Shown: positions 53,591 through 62,642, numbered from the stretch's first letter. The stretch: 64,000 nucleotides of DNA from Thermomicrobium sp. 4228-Ro (GCF_026241205.1 NZ_JAPFQM010000006.1:558001-622000); one strand, 5' to 3'. The notes: a model not told the origin generated them from the letters alone. Numbers and translations are program-made.

Positions 53591-54406
53591 TCAGGCTGGG
53601 ACGATGGCGAGTGGGCGCACGGGCGAACCGGTCGCCCCGGTGAGTTGGAGCGGGGTGCAGATGAACGTGAACTGGTACGTACCGTACGCGGCGAGCTCCT
53701 CGAGCTGGAGATTTTCGATGATCGGGATACCGTGCTGGACCAGAAAGACGACGTGTCCAGGGAGATCGCAGCCGAGTTCATCGTCGACGAGGCCAGGGAG
53801 GTCCCAGGTCATGGTATCGCAGCCGACGACGCTCGGCTGGCGGGCGGCGAGCCAGCGTGAGGCGTCGGGACCGATGCCTGGGGCATCGAGGTAGCGTTCC
53901 GGATCGTGCCAAAAACGGCCGTTCCCGGTACGGACCAGGAGCGCCATCCCGGGTTGGAGCGTCAACTCCTGACGTGCGCACCACGCCTCGAGGTCAGCGG
54001 CCGTCACCAGGTCACCGGGTCGTAGGGCATCCGTGCCGCGGAGCGCGGGGATATCGAAGAGCACGCCAGACACGACGAGCGGCACGAGCGTTTCGGCACC
54101 GAGCTGCGTGAATCCACGCGGCGTCGCAGTGGCGATCGCATCCACGTCCCCGTACAGCTTGCCGTGGAGCGCCTGGTGACAGGGAGCGTCGATATGGGTA
54201 CCGGTATGCTCCATCAGCACGAGCATTCCGGACGCGGACGAGCGGTTCCCTGCGGTGGCGGCATGCGGTGGGTCGCTGTGCCGACGATGGAGCGCGTAGT
54301 AGTAGCCAGGGCGATGGGCTGGATAGACCGGCATCTCCGGTGTCCGTGGCTGTTCCAGGTCGAAGACGAGTACCGGTTGTCCAGCGAACGAACCGCGTTG
54401 CGGCAT
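53591..54406 (-). CDS. Cyclase / kynurenine formamidase-like metal hydrolase
   Basis: 271-aa member of the cyclase family (PF04199 type), which includes KynB-like formamidases. The metal motif HTGTHIDAPCH (about 67-77) is complete. 'VSGVLFDIPALRG' and 'VVGCDTMTWDLPG' match other family blocks. ATG 54406 has GGAGGC at 6 nt. It follows pyrE by 15 nt on the same strand. The substrate is not known; the pyrE neighbour does not settle it. Confidence 0.85.
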   Translation of the reverse strand: MPQRGSFAGQPVLVFDLEQPRTPEMPVYPAHRPGYYYALHRRHSDPPHAATAGNRSSASGMLVLMEHTGTHIDAPCHQALHGKLYGDVDAIATATPRGFTQLGAETLVPLVVSGVLFDIPALRGTDALRPGDLVTAADLEAWCARQELTLQPGMALLVRTGNGRFWHDPERYLDAPGIGPDASRWLAARQPSVVGCDTMTWDLPGLVDDELGCDLPGHVVFLVQHGIPIIENLQLEELAAYGTYQFTFICTPLQLTGATGSPVRPLAIVPA

Positions 54407-54421
54407 GGCGCCTCCGCTTCC

Positions 54422-55060
54422 TCACCCTCGCCGGTTGGTCCGCTCGAGGTACTCCATCGCGGTGCGGTAGCGCTGGCTGTCGATCATCCCGCTCTCGTAG
54501 TAGTAGGTGAGCATGGTGCGGAGTCGGAGAATCGGCAGGACGTGGTAGCCGTGGGCCTGGAGGCGCTCGGCTCCACCTTGCTCGCGGTCGATCAGGACGA
54601 TGAAATCGCGGACGGTCAGTCCAGCTTCTTCGAGGATCCGAGCGGTGCGGAGCAGGCTGGTACCGCCCGTCATGAGATCGTCGATGACGAGGACAGTCTG
54701 GCCGGGGACGATGCGTCCCTCGATCGCTGGCTCCTGGGCATCGGGACGCACGTAGATGAGCGGTGTATCGCTCACCAGCGCGTACGCCGTCGCCAGGTGC
54801 AGTCCACCCATCGGCACGCCAGCGACAGCAGCGAACGAGGCGAGCCGTGGACGGCGACGTGCCTGGTCAGCTTGAATTTCATGGTGAATCAAGTTCGCGA
54901 TCCGTCGCAGAAGCGCTGGTTCGCTGATGAGGACGCGGGGGTTGATGTACACCGGAGAACGCCCAGCGGTCGGGCCGAGGTCGAACTCACCGAAGAGAAC
55001 GCCACCGAGCTCGAAAAGCGCACGAGCGATGTCGAGATTGGTTTCTGCACCGAACAGCAC
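54422..55060 (-). CDS. pyrE: Orotate phosphoribosyltransferase
   Basis: Converts orotate and PRPP to orotidine monophosphate in pyrimidine synthesis. 212 aa, GTG start at 55060 with GGGAG upstream. The PRPP-binding loop VLVIDDLMTGGTS (about 123-135) and the substrate-loop region 'ELGGVLFGEFDL' are clear. The last 45 residues are typical for the family. No other pyrimidine gene is next to it. It has a 150-nt structured leader (see 55081-55208). Confidence 0.9.
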   Translation of the reverse strand: MLFGAETNLDIARALFELGGVLFGEFDLGPTAGRSPVYINPRVLISEPALLRRIANLIHHEIQADQARRRPRLASFAAVAGVPMGGLHLATAYALVSDTPLIYVRPDAQEPAIEGRIVPGQTVLVIDDLMTGGTSLLRTARILEEAGLTVRDFIVLIDREQGGAERLQAHGYHVLPILRLRTMLTYYYESGMIDSQRYRTAMEYLERTNRRG

Positions 55061-55080
55061 GGTTCTCCCACCTCCGTCGA

Positions 55081-55208
55081 GTCGGGTGTGTCAGCCATTT
55101 TTTGGGTGTGCGGAACACAGCCGGATGCGTGCGACCAGTCACCGGTCACGATGGGCAGCTCATTCTGGTCGCAAGCGGGTGCATCTGCACTGGCTCACCC
55201 GACACACC
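55081..55208 (-). promoter_or_regulatory. Structured leader upstream of pyrE
   Basis: Nested perfect pairings: an outer stem 55081-55088 with 55196-55203 (8 bp), continued by 55093-55097 with 55191-55195 (5 bp). Inside are three hairpins: 55107-55110/55116-55119, 55131-55138/55165-55172 (8 bp) and 55179-55182/55187-55190. An alternative outer stem, 55085-55092 with 55201-55208 (8 bp), excludes the first. The layout resembles a multibranch regulatory RNA with two registers. No known class was recognised. Confidence 0.45.
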
Positions 55209-55223
55209 TGATACGTGGTTCGT

Positions 55224-55229
55224 AGTATA
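55224..55229 (-). promoter_or_regulatory. Putative -10 element for pyrE
   Basis: TATACT on the minus strand (5 of 6). It would start transcription near 55217, just before the structured leader. No convincing -35 was seen. On the + strand the same region has TAGTAT (55223-55228), which could serve folC. Confidence 0.4.
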
Positions 55230-55252
55230 GCCGAGCCGGAAAGGGTCGATGG

Positions 55253-56608
55253 GTGGACTACTTGGCAGCGCTCCGGTTTCTTCGTGATCGGGCAGGCTAC
55301 GACCGCGGTTTCGTCGCTAACCCGTTCGCTGACGAAGGTATCGGTCTGGCGCGCACGGCGTGGCTGTGCGCTGCTCTGGGTGATCCGCAGCAACAGTATC
55401 GGAGCGTGCATATCGCCGGGACCAAGGGCAAGGGATCGACGGCAGCGTTCCTCACCGCGATGCTCCGCGCTGCCGGCTATCGGGTCGGCCTCTACACGTC
55501 GCCGCACCTGCACACGCTCCGCGAGCGCGTGCAGATCGATGGCCAGCCGATCGCACCGGAGACGTTCGGGGAGCTCATGGCCGAGCTTGCCGAGGTCGAT
55601 GCGTTGCTTCAGCGTACGCATCCGGAGTGGGGCGCAGCGACGGCGTTCGAACTCGTCACGGTTCTCGCCTTTGTCGCCTTCGCACGTGCCGGTGTCGATG
55701 TCGGCGTGATCGAGGTGGGGCTCGGTGGACGGCTCGATGCGACGAATGTCATCCTACCCGATGTTGCTGCGATCACGCGCATCGGCTACGACCACATGGC
55801 GATCTTGGGCTCGACGCTCGCTGCGATCGCTCGCGAGAAGGCCGGGATCATCAAGCCGGGGCGTCCGGTCGTCTCGGCACCGCAGGAACCGGAAGCTGCT
55901 GTGGTCATCGAAGCGGTGGCCCGTGAGCATGGTGCGCCCCTGTGGCTCGGTGGACGCGACTGGCAGGTCGAGGGGAACTGGGAGCGTTTCGCGTTCCGCG
56001 CGCCAGGCTCGGAACTGGCTGGCTTGCGCACGAGCCTCCGCGGCAACCATCAAGTGGAGAATGCTGGGGTCGCGCTGGCGACGCTACCGTGGTTAGCCGA
56101 GCGAGGTGTTCCCGTGCCCGAATCAGCGATCCGCCAGGGACTCGCGACGGCCCACTGGCCCGGGCGCCTGGAGGTGCTCCGCGAGCGTCCGCTCGTCGTG
56201 GCGGACGGAGCGCACAACCGGGAGTCGGCCGAACGCCTCGCCGAAGCGATACCTGCCTGCTTCCGATGGGTTCGCTTGTGGCTAGTGCTCGGCGTCATGC
56301 GCGACAAGGAGATCGAGCGGATCGTCGCAGCGCTCGCGCCGTTCGCCGATGGGCTCTTCGTGGTCGAGCGTTTCGCGCCGCGCGCAGCACCGGTCGAGCG
56401 CCTGCGCGCAGCCTGGGAAGCGATCGCTCCCGGCAAGCCAGTGTGGGCGTTTCAGTCCGTCGCGGCCGCGCTCGAAGCGGCGCTTGCCCAGGCGGGGCCG
56501 GACGACCTCGTCCTGGTGACCGGTTCGCTCGCGATGGCTGCTGGGGCGCGCGAAGCATTCGGGCTCGCAGTCAGCGATCCGCGCGAACACGAGATCCTGC
56601 TCGGTTGA
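55253..56608 (+). CDS. folC: Bifunctional folylpolyglutamate synthase / dihydrofolate synthase
   Basis: Adds glutamate to dihydropteroate and folates. 451 aa; GTG start at 55253 with GGAAAGGG about 7 nt upstream. The ATP loop GTKGKGST lies at residues 56-63, with 'TSPHLHTLRERVQIDG' just after. 'EVGLGGRLDATNVI' (about 157), 'EKAGIIKPGRPVV' and 'VVADGAHNRES' (about 316) are all family blocks. Divergent from pyrE and followed by envelope genes. Confidence 0.93.
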   Translation: MDYLAALRFLRDRAGYDRGFVANPFADEGIGLARTAWLCAALGDPQQQYRSVHIAGTKGKGSTAAFLTAMLRAAGYRVGLYTSPHLHTLRERVQIDGQPIAPETFGELMAELAEVDALLQRTHPEWGAATAFELVTVLAFVAFARAGVDVGVIEVGLGGRLDATNVILPDVAAITRIGYDHMAILGSTLAAIAREKAGIIKPGRPVVSAPQEPEAAVVIEAVAREHGAPLWLGGRDWQVEGNWERFAFRAPGSELAGLRTSLRGNHQVENAGVALATLPWLAERGVPVPESAIRQGLATAHWPGRLEVLRERPLVVADGAHNRESAERLAEAIPACFRWVRLWLVLGVMRDKEIERIVAALAPFADGLFVVERFAPRAAPVERLRAAWEAIAPGKPVWAFQSVAAALEAALAQAGPDDLVLVTGSLAMAAGAREAFGLAVSDPREHEILLG

Positions 56609-56630
56609 TCGAACCAGGATGGAGATCTGG

Positions 56631-56636
56631 TAGACT
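56631..56636 (+). promoter_or_regulatory. Possible -10 element for the LytR-type gene
   Basis: TAGACT, the same hexamer as in the promoter at 34933, 27 nt before the ATG at 56664. The upstream -35 is unclear (TCGAAC at 16 bp). Confidence 0.3.
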
Positions 56637-56663
56637 CGGGCCGATCCAGCCTGAGGTGGCACG

Positions 56664-58268
56664 ATGACCGAGCGACCTGCGGAGGAAGAACGAGCACCGG
56701 ACTCGCTGACGCCCGGTACAGTGCAGCGGAGGTGGCGGGCTCGACGGATCGCGTTGCTTCTGGTGCTCGCGTGCGTCCTCGTGATCGGTGGGTGGGTCGG
56801 CTGGTATCTCGTCCGGATCGGGCGTGCGGCGAACGAGGCACTGCACGAGATCTTCGTCACCCCGGCTCCACGACCAGCTGTCGGCGCGACCGTCACGGTA
56901 CGGCCGAGCGTGGCGCCGACGACGATCCGCCTCGCCACGCCCTCGCCGACGCCGACGGAGCTCCCGCGCTGGGAGGGGAACGAGCCGCTGACGGTGCTCT
57001 TGATCGGTGTCGATACGACGCCGGAGCGAGCTGGCGAGGGTGCGCTGCCATTGGCCGATGCGATCGTCCTGGCGCGGGCCGATCCGGTTGTGCAGAAGGC
57101 GGTCTTGCTGTCGATCCCGCGCGACCTCCTCGTCGAGATTCCCGGGGTGGGGTGGGATCGCATCAACGCTGCCTATGCCTACGGTGAGGCGAACGGTACG
57201 AGCGGGCCGGCCCTGCTCATGGCGACGATCGAGCAGAATTTCGGGGTGCACGTCGACGCGTTCGCGCAGGTCGACTTCGCTGGCTTCGTTCGGGTCATCG
57301 ATCTCCTCGGTGGTGTGGTGATCGACATACCGGCACCGATCAAGGACGACGAGTTCCCCGGCCCGGCCTTCACCTACCAGCGGGTCTATTTCAGCCCGGG
57401 ACTGCAACGGCTCGACGGGGAACGGGCGCTGGCCTATGTGCGGACGCGGCATGACGACAACGATCTCGCGCGTGGCTTGCGACAGCAGCAGGTGCTGCGG
57501 GCGCTTCGTGCTCAGGCGATCCGGGTCGATGCGCTGCGCCGTGCGCCGGAACTGCTCACCGCCCTGGGCAATGCGATCCGAACCGACCTCGCACCCCGGC
57601 AGGCACTGGCGCTGGCCCGGTTGGGACTCGAGCTCTCGCCGGACGCGATCGAATCGGCCTCGCTCGCTGGTTTCGTCTCCGATGCGACGCTCCCGAGCGG
57701 CGCGGCGGTGCTTGTCGGGAACTGGCCGGCGATTCGGAGCGAGGTCGCTCGGCTGTTCGGTACCACCGGCTCACCCGAGAGCGAGCCCGGTGCGGTAGGC
57801 TTGGGGGGACCGGAGCAGCTCCCCGCCGGAGCGGCCCGGTGGCCCGGGAGGAGGCGCCGAGATGCGACGTCGCGCATGTCTGGTCTGGCTCGCGGCTGGT
57901 GCAGGGAGCGTCATTCTCGCCTGCCGGGGCGAGGTGACACCGACACCCGGCGCGGGGCAGACGCCGGCCGTGCCAGCCACCCAACCGGCCGTGTCCCCGA
58001 CACCGACGGTCGTGCCGACGGAAACACTGGTCGAGCCAACGGTGGCGTCGACAGCGACTGTCCCGCCGGTTCCGGAGCTGCTCGTCTCGCTGTACTTTCT
58101 GCGGGACGGGCGTCTCGCTGTCGTGCGTCGCCCGATCGCCCGGACGCCGCGGGTCGGGAGGGCGGCGCTCGAAGCGCTCCTGGCGGGCCCGACCTCACAA
58201 GAAGCGGGGTGGGGTTTCGTGACCGAGATTCCAGCCGGTACGCAGCTTCGCGATCTCGCGATCGCTGA
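56664..58268 (+). CDS. LytR-CpsA-Psr family wall-polymer ligase, with an odd C-terminal tail
   Basis: LCP proteins transfer lipid-linked glycan polymers to the wall. Membrane segment about 29-50, a Thr/Pro linker, then the LCP domain (about 110-270): 'LTVLLIGVDTTP', 'DAIVLARADPVVQKAVLLSIPRDLLVEIPG', 'RINAAYAYG', 'HVDAFAQVDFAGFVRVIDLLGGV' and 'GERALAYVRTRHDD.D..R..RQQ'. The frame then stays open to 58268, so the last 135 residues are read out of frame through the next gene (407-nt overlap) and are Arg/Gly/Asp-rich. A stop exists in another frame at 57798. The natural end is probably near residue 380, which would need a frameshift. Confidence 0.85.
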   Translation: MTERPAEEERAPDSLTPGTVQRRWRARRIALLLVLACVLVIGGWVGWYLVRIGRAANEALHEIFVTPAPRPAVGATVTVRPSVAPTTIRLATPSPTPTELPRWEGNEPLTVLLIGVDTTPERAGEGALPLADAIVLARADPVVQKAVLLSIPRDLLVEIPGVGWDRINAAYAYGEANGTSGPALLMATIEQNFGVHVDAFAQVDFAGFVRVIDLLGGVVIDIPAPIKDDEFPGPAFTYQRVYFSPGLQRLDGERALAYVRTRHDDNDLARGLRQQQVLRALRAQAIRVDALRRAPELLTALGNAIRTDLAPRQALALARLGLELSPDAIESASLAGFVSDATLPSGAAVLVGNWPAIRSEVARLFGTTGSPESEPGAVGLGGPEQLPAGAARWPGRRRRDATSRMSGLARGWCRERHSRLPGRGDTDTRRGADAGRASHPTGRVPDTDGRADGNTGRANGGVDSDCPAGSGAARLAVLSAGRASRCRASPDRPDAAGREGGARSAPGGPDLTRSGVGFRDRDSSRYAASRSRDR

Positions 58269-58788
58269 CGGCGTCGCCACGGTCGATCTCTCCTCGGACT
58301 TCACCAGCGGGGGTGGAGCCTTCTCGATGCGGGCCCGGGTCGCGCAAGTCGTCTTCACGCTGACGCAGTTTTCCTCGGTCGAGGCGGTGCGCTTCCTGAT
58401 CGATGGGCAGCCGGTCGAGGCGATCGGGGGCGAAGGGGTCGTCGTCGACCCGCCGCCGGGGCGCGCTGCGTTCGAAGACTTACTCCCGCTCATCTTGGTG
58501 GAAGCACCGGGGCCGGGTGAAACAGTGCGAAGCCCGCTCCGCGTGACCGGGAGCGCCAACACCTTCGAGGCGATGTTCATGGTTCGGCTGAGCACGGCGG
58601 GCGGTAGGGTCTTGTACGAGCAACCAGCGATGGCGACGTCCGGCAGTGGGACGCGCGGGACGTTCGATCTGACGATCGCATTCGACGTGGCCGAGCCGGT
58701 CGACGGGACGCTCCGCCTGTGGGAGTACTCGGCGCGGGACGGCTCCGAGATCAACGTGGTCGAGATTCCGTTGCGGCTCGAGCCATGA
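57862..58788 (+). CDS. GerMN / Gmad2 domain lipoprotein
   Basis: 308-aa lipoprotein; GGAGGAGG before the ATG and lipobox ILAC (Cys about 21). A Pro/Thr linker is followed by a GerMN domain (about 75-185; 'VSLYFLRDG', 'LLAGPTSQE', 'GVATVDLSSDF') and a C-terminal Gmad2 immunoglobulin-like domain (about 205-305; 'EAPGPGETVRSPLRVTGSANTFEA'). Such proteins occur near sporulation and cell-wall genes in monoderms. It follows the LCP gene, which overlaps it in another frame. Confidence 0.9.
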   Translation: MRRRACLVWLAAGAGSVILACRGEVTPTPGAGQTPAVPATQPAVSPTPTVVPTETLVEPTVASTATVPPVPELLVSLYFLRDGRLAVVRRPIARTPRVGRAALEALLAGPTSQEAGWGFVTEIPAGTQLRDLAIADGVATVDLSSDFTSGGGAFSMRARVAQVVFTLTQFSSVEAVRFLIDGQPVEAIGGEGVVVDPPPGRAAFEDLLPLILVEAPGPGETVRSPLRVTGSANTFEAMFMVRLSTAGGRVLYEQPAMATSGSGTRGTFDLTIAFDVAEPVDGTLRLWEYSARDGSEINVVEIPLRLEP

Positions 58789-58806
58789 GGGGGAGGAACG
58801 ACGGGC

Positions 58807-59652
58807 ATGGAGATCCGCGAGCACGTGGAAGCGCTGGGTGACCTCTGGCTCTGGGTCGCCGAGGCAGGGCCAGCAGAGGCGCCGCCCGTGCTGTTGATCC
58901 ACGGTCTCTACGATCGCTGGGAAACCTGGCAACCGGTCGTTCCCGCGCTCGCCGAGCGTTTCCGAGTGATCGCCTTCGATCTGCGTGGGCACGGACGAAG
59001 TTCGCAGCCAGCCGGTAGTTATGCCCTGCGCGACTATGCCGACGATGCGGTGCGTTTGCTCGCGCGCCTGCGACTGACCGAACCGGTCGTCGCGATCGGT
59101 TTTTCCCTGGGAGCGCTGGTTGCCGTGGTGCTGGCTGCCGAGCGACCAGAACTCGTCCGCGCGCTGGTCCTGGAAGACCCGCCGCTCGCGCCGCCGAACG
59201 AAGGAACGCGCCTCTGGCTGGAGGCGCTGCTCGTGGCCAAGCGGGCTGGGATCGAAGCGGCCTACGAGCTCGCGCGCGAACTCGATCCGGATGGGTCGCC
59301 CGAGGAGTGGCAACGGAGCGCGCTCTGGCTGTGCAGCACTGCGGACGGGCCGATTCTGGCGCTGCTCGACGAGGGCCGACAACCGGAGCCGCTCGAACTC
59401 CTCGCACGTATCACCCAGCCGACGCTCATCGTACAGGCCGACCTCGCTGCCGGTGGGGTGCTGGACGACGAGACAGCGGAGCGGGCACTCGCCCAGCTCC
59501 AGCAGGGTTTTCGTGTCCGATTTCCCGGTTGCGGCCATGCGATCCACCGGGATTGCCCCGAAGCGTTCGTCGCAGTCGTGCTCGATTTCCTCAATCGGCT
59601 CGAGCGCCCGGTCGCTGGCGAGAATCTCGGACTGGAACAGCCAGGCGGCTGA
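58807..59652 (+). CDS. Alpha/beta hydrolase
   Basis: 281-aa alpha/beta-fold hydrolase. 'VLLIHGLYDRWETW' (oxyanion His-Gly), the nucleophile elbow GFSLGA (Ser about 100), and 'CGHAIHRDCP' with the catalytic His near residue 244. The start is 18 nt after the GerMN stop with GGGGGAGG upstream, so it may be cotranscribed. The substrate is not evident. Confidence 0.88.
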   Translation: MEIREHVEALGDLWLWVAEAGPAEAPPVLLIHGLYDRWETWQPVVPALAERFRVIAFDLRGHGRSSQPAGSYALRDYADDAVRLLARLRLTEPVVAIGFSLGALVAVVLAAERPELVRALVLEDPPLAPPNEGTRLWLEALLVAKRAGIEAAYELARELDPDGSPEEWQRSALWLCSTADGPILALLDEGRQPEPLELLARITQPTLIVQADLAAGGVLDDETAERALAQLQQGFRVRFPGCGHAIHRDCPEAFVAVVLDFLNRLERPVAGENLGLEQPGG

Positions 59653-60056
59653 GCGGAGGACGAGACGCAGCGTGGCGATCGTTCCCTCGAAGAACCGTCC
59701 AGTCGCATCGGCGTAGTCCGGCACAGGGCGAGGACCTGGGAGCCCGCAGCACGGATCTGCTTGCCGATCGCGAACGGTCCGTCGGAGGGTCGGGCCGTCC
59801 CCTGCTGGTACGGCTGTCGCATCGCAGTGCTCCCGGCAGGTGCGGCCTTCCGTATCGTGCCTGGCAGGAGCGGGCGAGACAGTCTTCGTCCAGGCGAGCC
59901 CAGCGAATTGGGCGACCGGGTCACTGGACGCCGCCCCTCTCGGGCGCCAGCGCGCGTTCGCGCTCGTGTCTCGTGACCTATTGGGTGGCAGGGTGCGGGG
60001 CTGGTAATCCTGCCGATGCAGGGTGAGGTCATTCGCTGTTGGTAGCCAGTGAGCGG
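59653..60056. other. Convergent gap without a supported gene
   Basis: 404 nt between the hydrolase and menH stops. Long open frames on the minus strand run through it into the hydrolase, but their composition is that of shadows. No strong terminator hairpin, repeat unit or RNA was found. Confidence 0.5.
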
Positions 60057-60890
60057 TCAAAGGACCGGGAGCGTATCGAGGGCTGCGAGCCAGGCGTCCG
60101 GACGTTCGAGGTGCACGGTGTGCCCGGTGTCCGGCACGACGACAAGGCGGCTTCGCGGTATCCGCTCCGTCATCGCGCGACCGATCGCCACGTACTTGGC
60201 ATCGAGCGCTCCCACGATGACGAGTGTCGGCTGGTCAAGCTCGTGAAGCTGATCCCAGAGCGGTGGCATGGTGCCGGTCCCGAAACCGCGGAGCGCGGCA
60301 GCGAGCCCGTGGGGGCGCTGGGCGAGCCACTGTGAACGCAGGAGAGCCAGACGGTCGTCCGGGAGCGCGCGGCGGCTGGCGAAGAGCGGCAGGTTGTCCC
60401 AGTAGTCGGCGAACCAGTCGATTCCACGCTGCTCGATCGCCTGAGCGAGTGTCTCGTCAGCCTGCCGACGGGCCGTTCGTTCGGCGAGATCGAGCAGGCC
60501 AGGCGATGCGCTCTCGAGGACGAGCGCGGTGACGCGTGCGGGATGCCGGACGGCGAACTGGAGAGCGAGTCGACCGCCCATCGAGTAGCCAGCGACGGTG
60601 CAGGTCGTCACGTCCAGCGCATCGAGCAGCGTAGCGAGATCGGCGACCTGTTCGCTCGCGGTGTAGCGGGCAGGGTCGGCCGGCGCTTCGCTCCCGCCGT
60701 GTCCCAGGAGGTCCGGTGCGATGACTTGCCAGCCGCGCGCGAGCAGCGCGGGGACGAGCGGCGTCCAGAGGAGGCTGGAACCGGCGAAGCCGTGCAGGAG
60801 CAGGAGGGGTCGACCCTGCCCGGCCAGCCGCACCCGATACCGGACGCCGCGGACGTCGGGCAGTCGCTGCTTCGTCCAGGTACCACGCAC
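60057..60890 (-). CDS. menH: 2-succinyl-6-hydroxy-2,4-cyclohexadiene-1-carboxylate synthase (MenH)
   Basis: Third of three menaquinone genes in a row. 277-aa alpha/beta hydrolase: 'LLLLHGFAGSSLLW', 'DLLGHGGSEAP', the nucleophile elbow GYSMGGRLAL (Ser about 102) and 'VPDTGHTVHLERP' (His near 258). The motifs 'GYSMGGR' and 'ESASPGL' are typical of MenH. GTG start at 60890, 2 nt after the menD stop. MenH removes pyruvate from the MenD product. Confidence 0.88.
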   Translation of the reverse strand: MRGTWTKQRLPDVRGVRYRVRLAGQGRPLLLLHGFAGSSLLWTPLVPALLARGWQVIAPDLLGHGGSEAPADPARYTASEQVADLATLLDALDVTTCTVAGYSMGGRLALQFAVRHPARVTALVLESASPGLLDLAERTARRQADETLAQAIEQRGIDWFADYWDNLPLFASRRALPDDRLALLRSQWLAQRPHGLAAALRGFGTGTMPPLWDQLHELDQPTLVIVGALDAKYVAIGRAMTERIPRSRLVVVPDTGHTVHLERPDAWLAALDTLPVL

Positions 60891-60892
60891 CG

Positions 60893-62638
60893 TCAGCGTC
60901 CCTCCCGGAGGGCGGCCCGCACGGCAGCGCGGGCTTCTTCCCAGAGACGCTGGTGCAGCTCGGCATTGTGCTGCCTATCCGTGCGGAGTTCGATGACGGT
61001 CACGCCGTGTGCTGCGAGTGCCGCCGCGAGCGTCGAGCGGAAAGCCGGCCAATCGGCCGGTTGCGTATGGGTGAGACCGAAGAGGGCGCTGGCGTGCCGG
61101 AAGTCGAGTCCGTGCGGGGTGCCAAAGAGGAACTCGAACAGCTCCGGTACCTCCCGTGCCTGGGGTAGGAACGAGAAGATCCCACCGCCATCGTTGTTCA
61201 CGAGCACGATCGTGGCGCGGAGCCGGTGGCGGCGTGCTGCCAGCAAGCCAGTCAGGTCGTGATAAAAGGAAAGGTCACCAGTGACGAGCACGGTCGGGCC
61301 AGCGTGTCCGGCTGCGATGCCGAAAGCGGTCGAGGTCACGCCGTCGATCCCGTTGGCACCGCGGTTGGCGAAGAACCGGATCCGGCGATCGGTACTGGGG
61401 AAGAAGCTGTCCAAGTCACGGACCGGCATGCTGTTACCGGCGATGAGCGCCGTCCCGTCGGGAAGCAGATCGGCCAGTTCGGCGAAGACACGCCCTTCGA
61501 ACGGTTCGGTGAGCTGCGCGAGAGCGGCAGCGAGCGACGTGCGGGCGATGCGGTCGAGCTGCCGCCAGTAGGCAGCCCATTCCGGCTCAGGCTGCACCGG
61601 CTCGGTCCTGATGAGCGAGAGGAGTCGCTGGACGATCGGTACGGTCTGCCCCTGCACGATCCAGCGAGCCTGGTGGCTCGGATCCGGCCAGTTGCCCGGT
61701 GCCAGGAGGACGTGGACGGCATCGGCCCAGGCTTCGAGAGCGAGCTGGAGCGACTTCGAGGTCGGGAGCGCACCGACGCGCAGGACGAGTTCCGGCCGCA
61801 GCGCAGCGACAGCTGCTGGCTCGCGCAGGACAGCGTCGTAGGCATCGAGGACGAGTTCGCGCCGGTGCGGGCCAGCTCGCACCTGCGAGAGCGGGTCAGC
61901 CAGGGTCGGGTAACCGAGGTGGGTGGCCAGATCGACGAGCGGTGCACCCAGCTTGGGATCGGACTGTGGCCCGGCGACGATGACCCCGCGCCGATGGCTG
62001 GCCAGGAGCGCTGCCAGCGGGCGGAGGTCCCGCTCGTCGGGCTCGACCGTGCCGAGCACGACCATGCCCGCGGCATCGACCGGGTCGTCCGAAAAGCGCG
62101 GGACGAGCGGCTCCCGATAAGGTAGGTTGAGGTGCACCGGCCCAGGCGGGAAGGCGCGGGCGAGCGCGACAGCCCGGAGGGCCGATGTCCTGGCAGCACG
62201 CTGGACGAGCGGTGTCCCATCGGGCAGGGGGACGTCGCTGAACCACTTGACGTGCGTGCCGTAGAGCCGCAGCTGGTCGATCGTCTGCGGTGCGCCGACG
62301 TCGCGGAGTTCCGGCGGCCGGTCGGCCGTGAGGACGACGAGCGGTACCTGGCTGAGATTGGCCTCGACGACCGCTGGCAGCAGGTTGGCTGCCGCGGTGC
62401 CCGACGTCGTTACCACCGCGACCGGCTCGTTGAGTGCGCGGGCGAGCCCCAGGGCGAAGTAACCCATCGCGCGCTCGTCGAGATGATCCCAGAGTCGAAT
62501 ACGTGGCTCGCGAGCGAGGGCCAGAACGATCGGGGTCGAGCGCGATCCAGGAGCGAAGCACGCGTGGCGGATCCCGGCACTGGCCAGCGCCTGCACGAAG
62601 GCGGTCACAGCGACGCCGAGTGCTTCGTGGTACTCCAT
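60893..62638 (-). CDS. menD: 2-succinyl-5-enolpyruvyl-6-hydroxy-3-cyclohexene-1-carboxylate synthase (MenD)
   Basis: Thiamine-diphosphate enzyme that joins isochorismate and 2-oxoglutarate. 581 aa from ATG 62638. 'CFAPGSRSTPIVLAL' (about 27), 'DERAMGYFALGLA', 'TSGTAAANLLPAVVEA', 'LTADRPPELRDVGAPQTIDQ' and the cofactor segment 'DLSFYHDLTGLL...VNNDGGGIFSFLPQ' (about 460-500) are all MenD signatures. It starts 4 nt after menF and ends 2 nt before menH. Confidence 0.95.
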   Translation of the reverse strand: MEYHEALGVAVTAFVQALASAGIRHACFAPGSRSTPIVLALAREPRIRLWDHLDERAMGYFALGLARALNEPVAVVTTSGTAAANLLPAVVEANLSQVPLVVLTADRPPELRDVGAPQTIDQLRLYGTHVKWFSDVPLPDGTPLVQRAARTSALRAVALARAFPPGPVHLNLPYREPLVPRFSDDPVDAAGMVVLGTVEPDERDLRPLAALLASHRRGVIVAGPQSDPKLGAPLVDLATHLGYPTLADPLSQVRAGPHRRELVLDAYDAVLREPAAVAALRPELVLRVGALPTSKSLQLALEAWADAVHVLLAPGNWPDPSHQARWIVQGQTVPIVQRLLSLIRTEPVQPEPEWAAYWRQLDRIARTSLAAALAQLTEPFEGRVFAELADLLPDGTALIAGNSMPVRDLDSFFPSTDRRIRFFANRGANGIDGVTSTAFGIAAGHAGPTVLVTGDLSFYHDLTGLLAARRHRLRATIVLVNNDGGGIFSFLPQAREVPELFEFLFGTPHGLDFRHASALFGLTHTQPADWPAFRSTLAAALAAHGVTVIELRTDRQHNAELHQRLWEEARAAVRAALREGR

Positions 62639-62642
62639 GGTC

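Noticed and set aside
55061-55240. PyrR-type attenuator in the pyrE leader
   Set aside because: The conserved PyrR-binding loop sequence was not found and no U-run terminator is visible. The structured leader is reported as an unknown class instead.
58480-60060. 526-aa minus-strand frame over the alpha/beta hydrolase
   Set aside because: Antisense to a gene with a clear catalytic triad. Its only globular-looking part is short, and the rest is Arg/Glu/Gln-rich shadow sequence.
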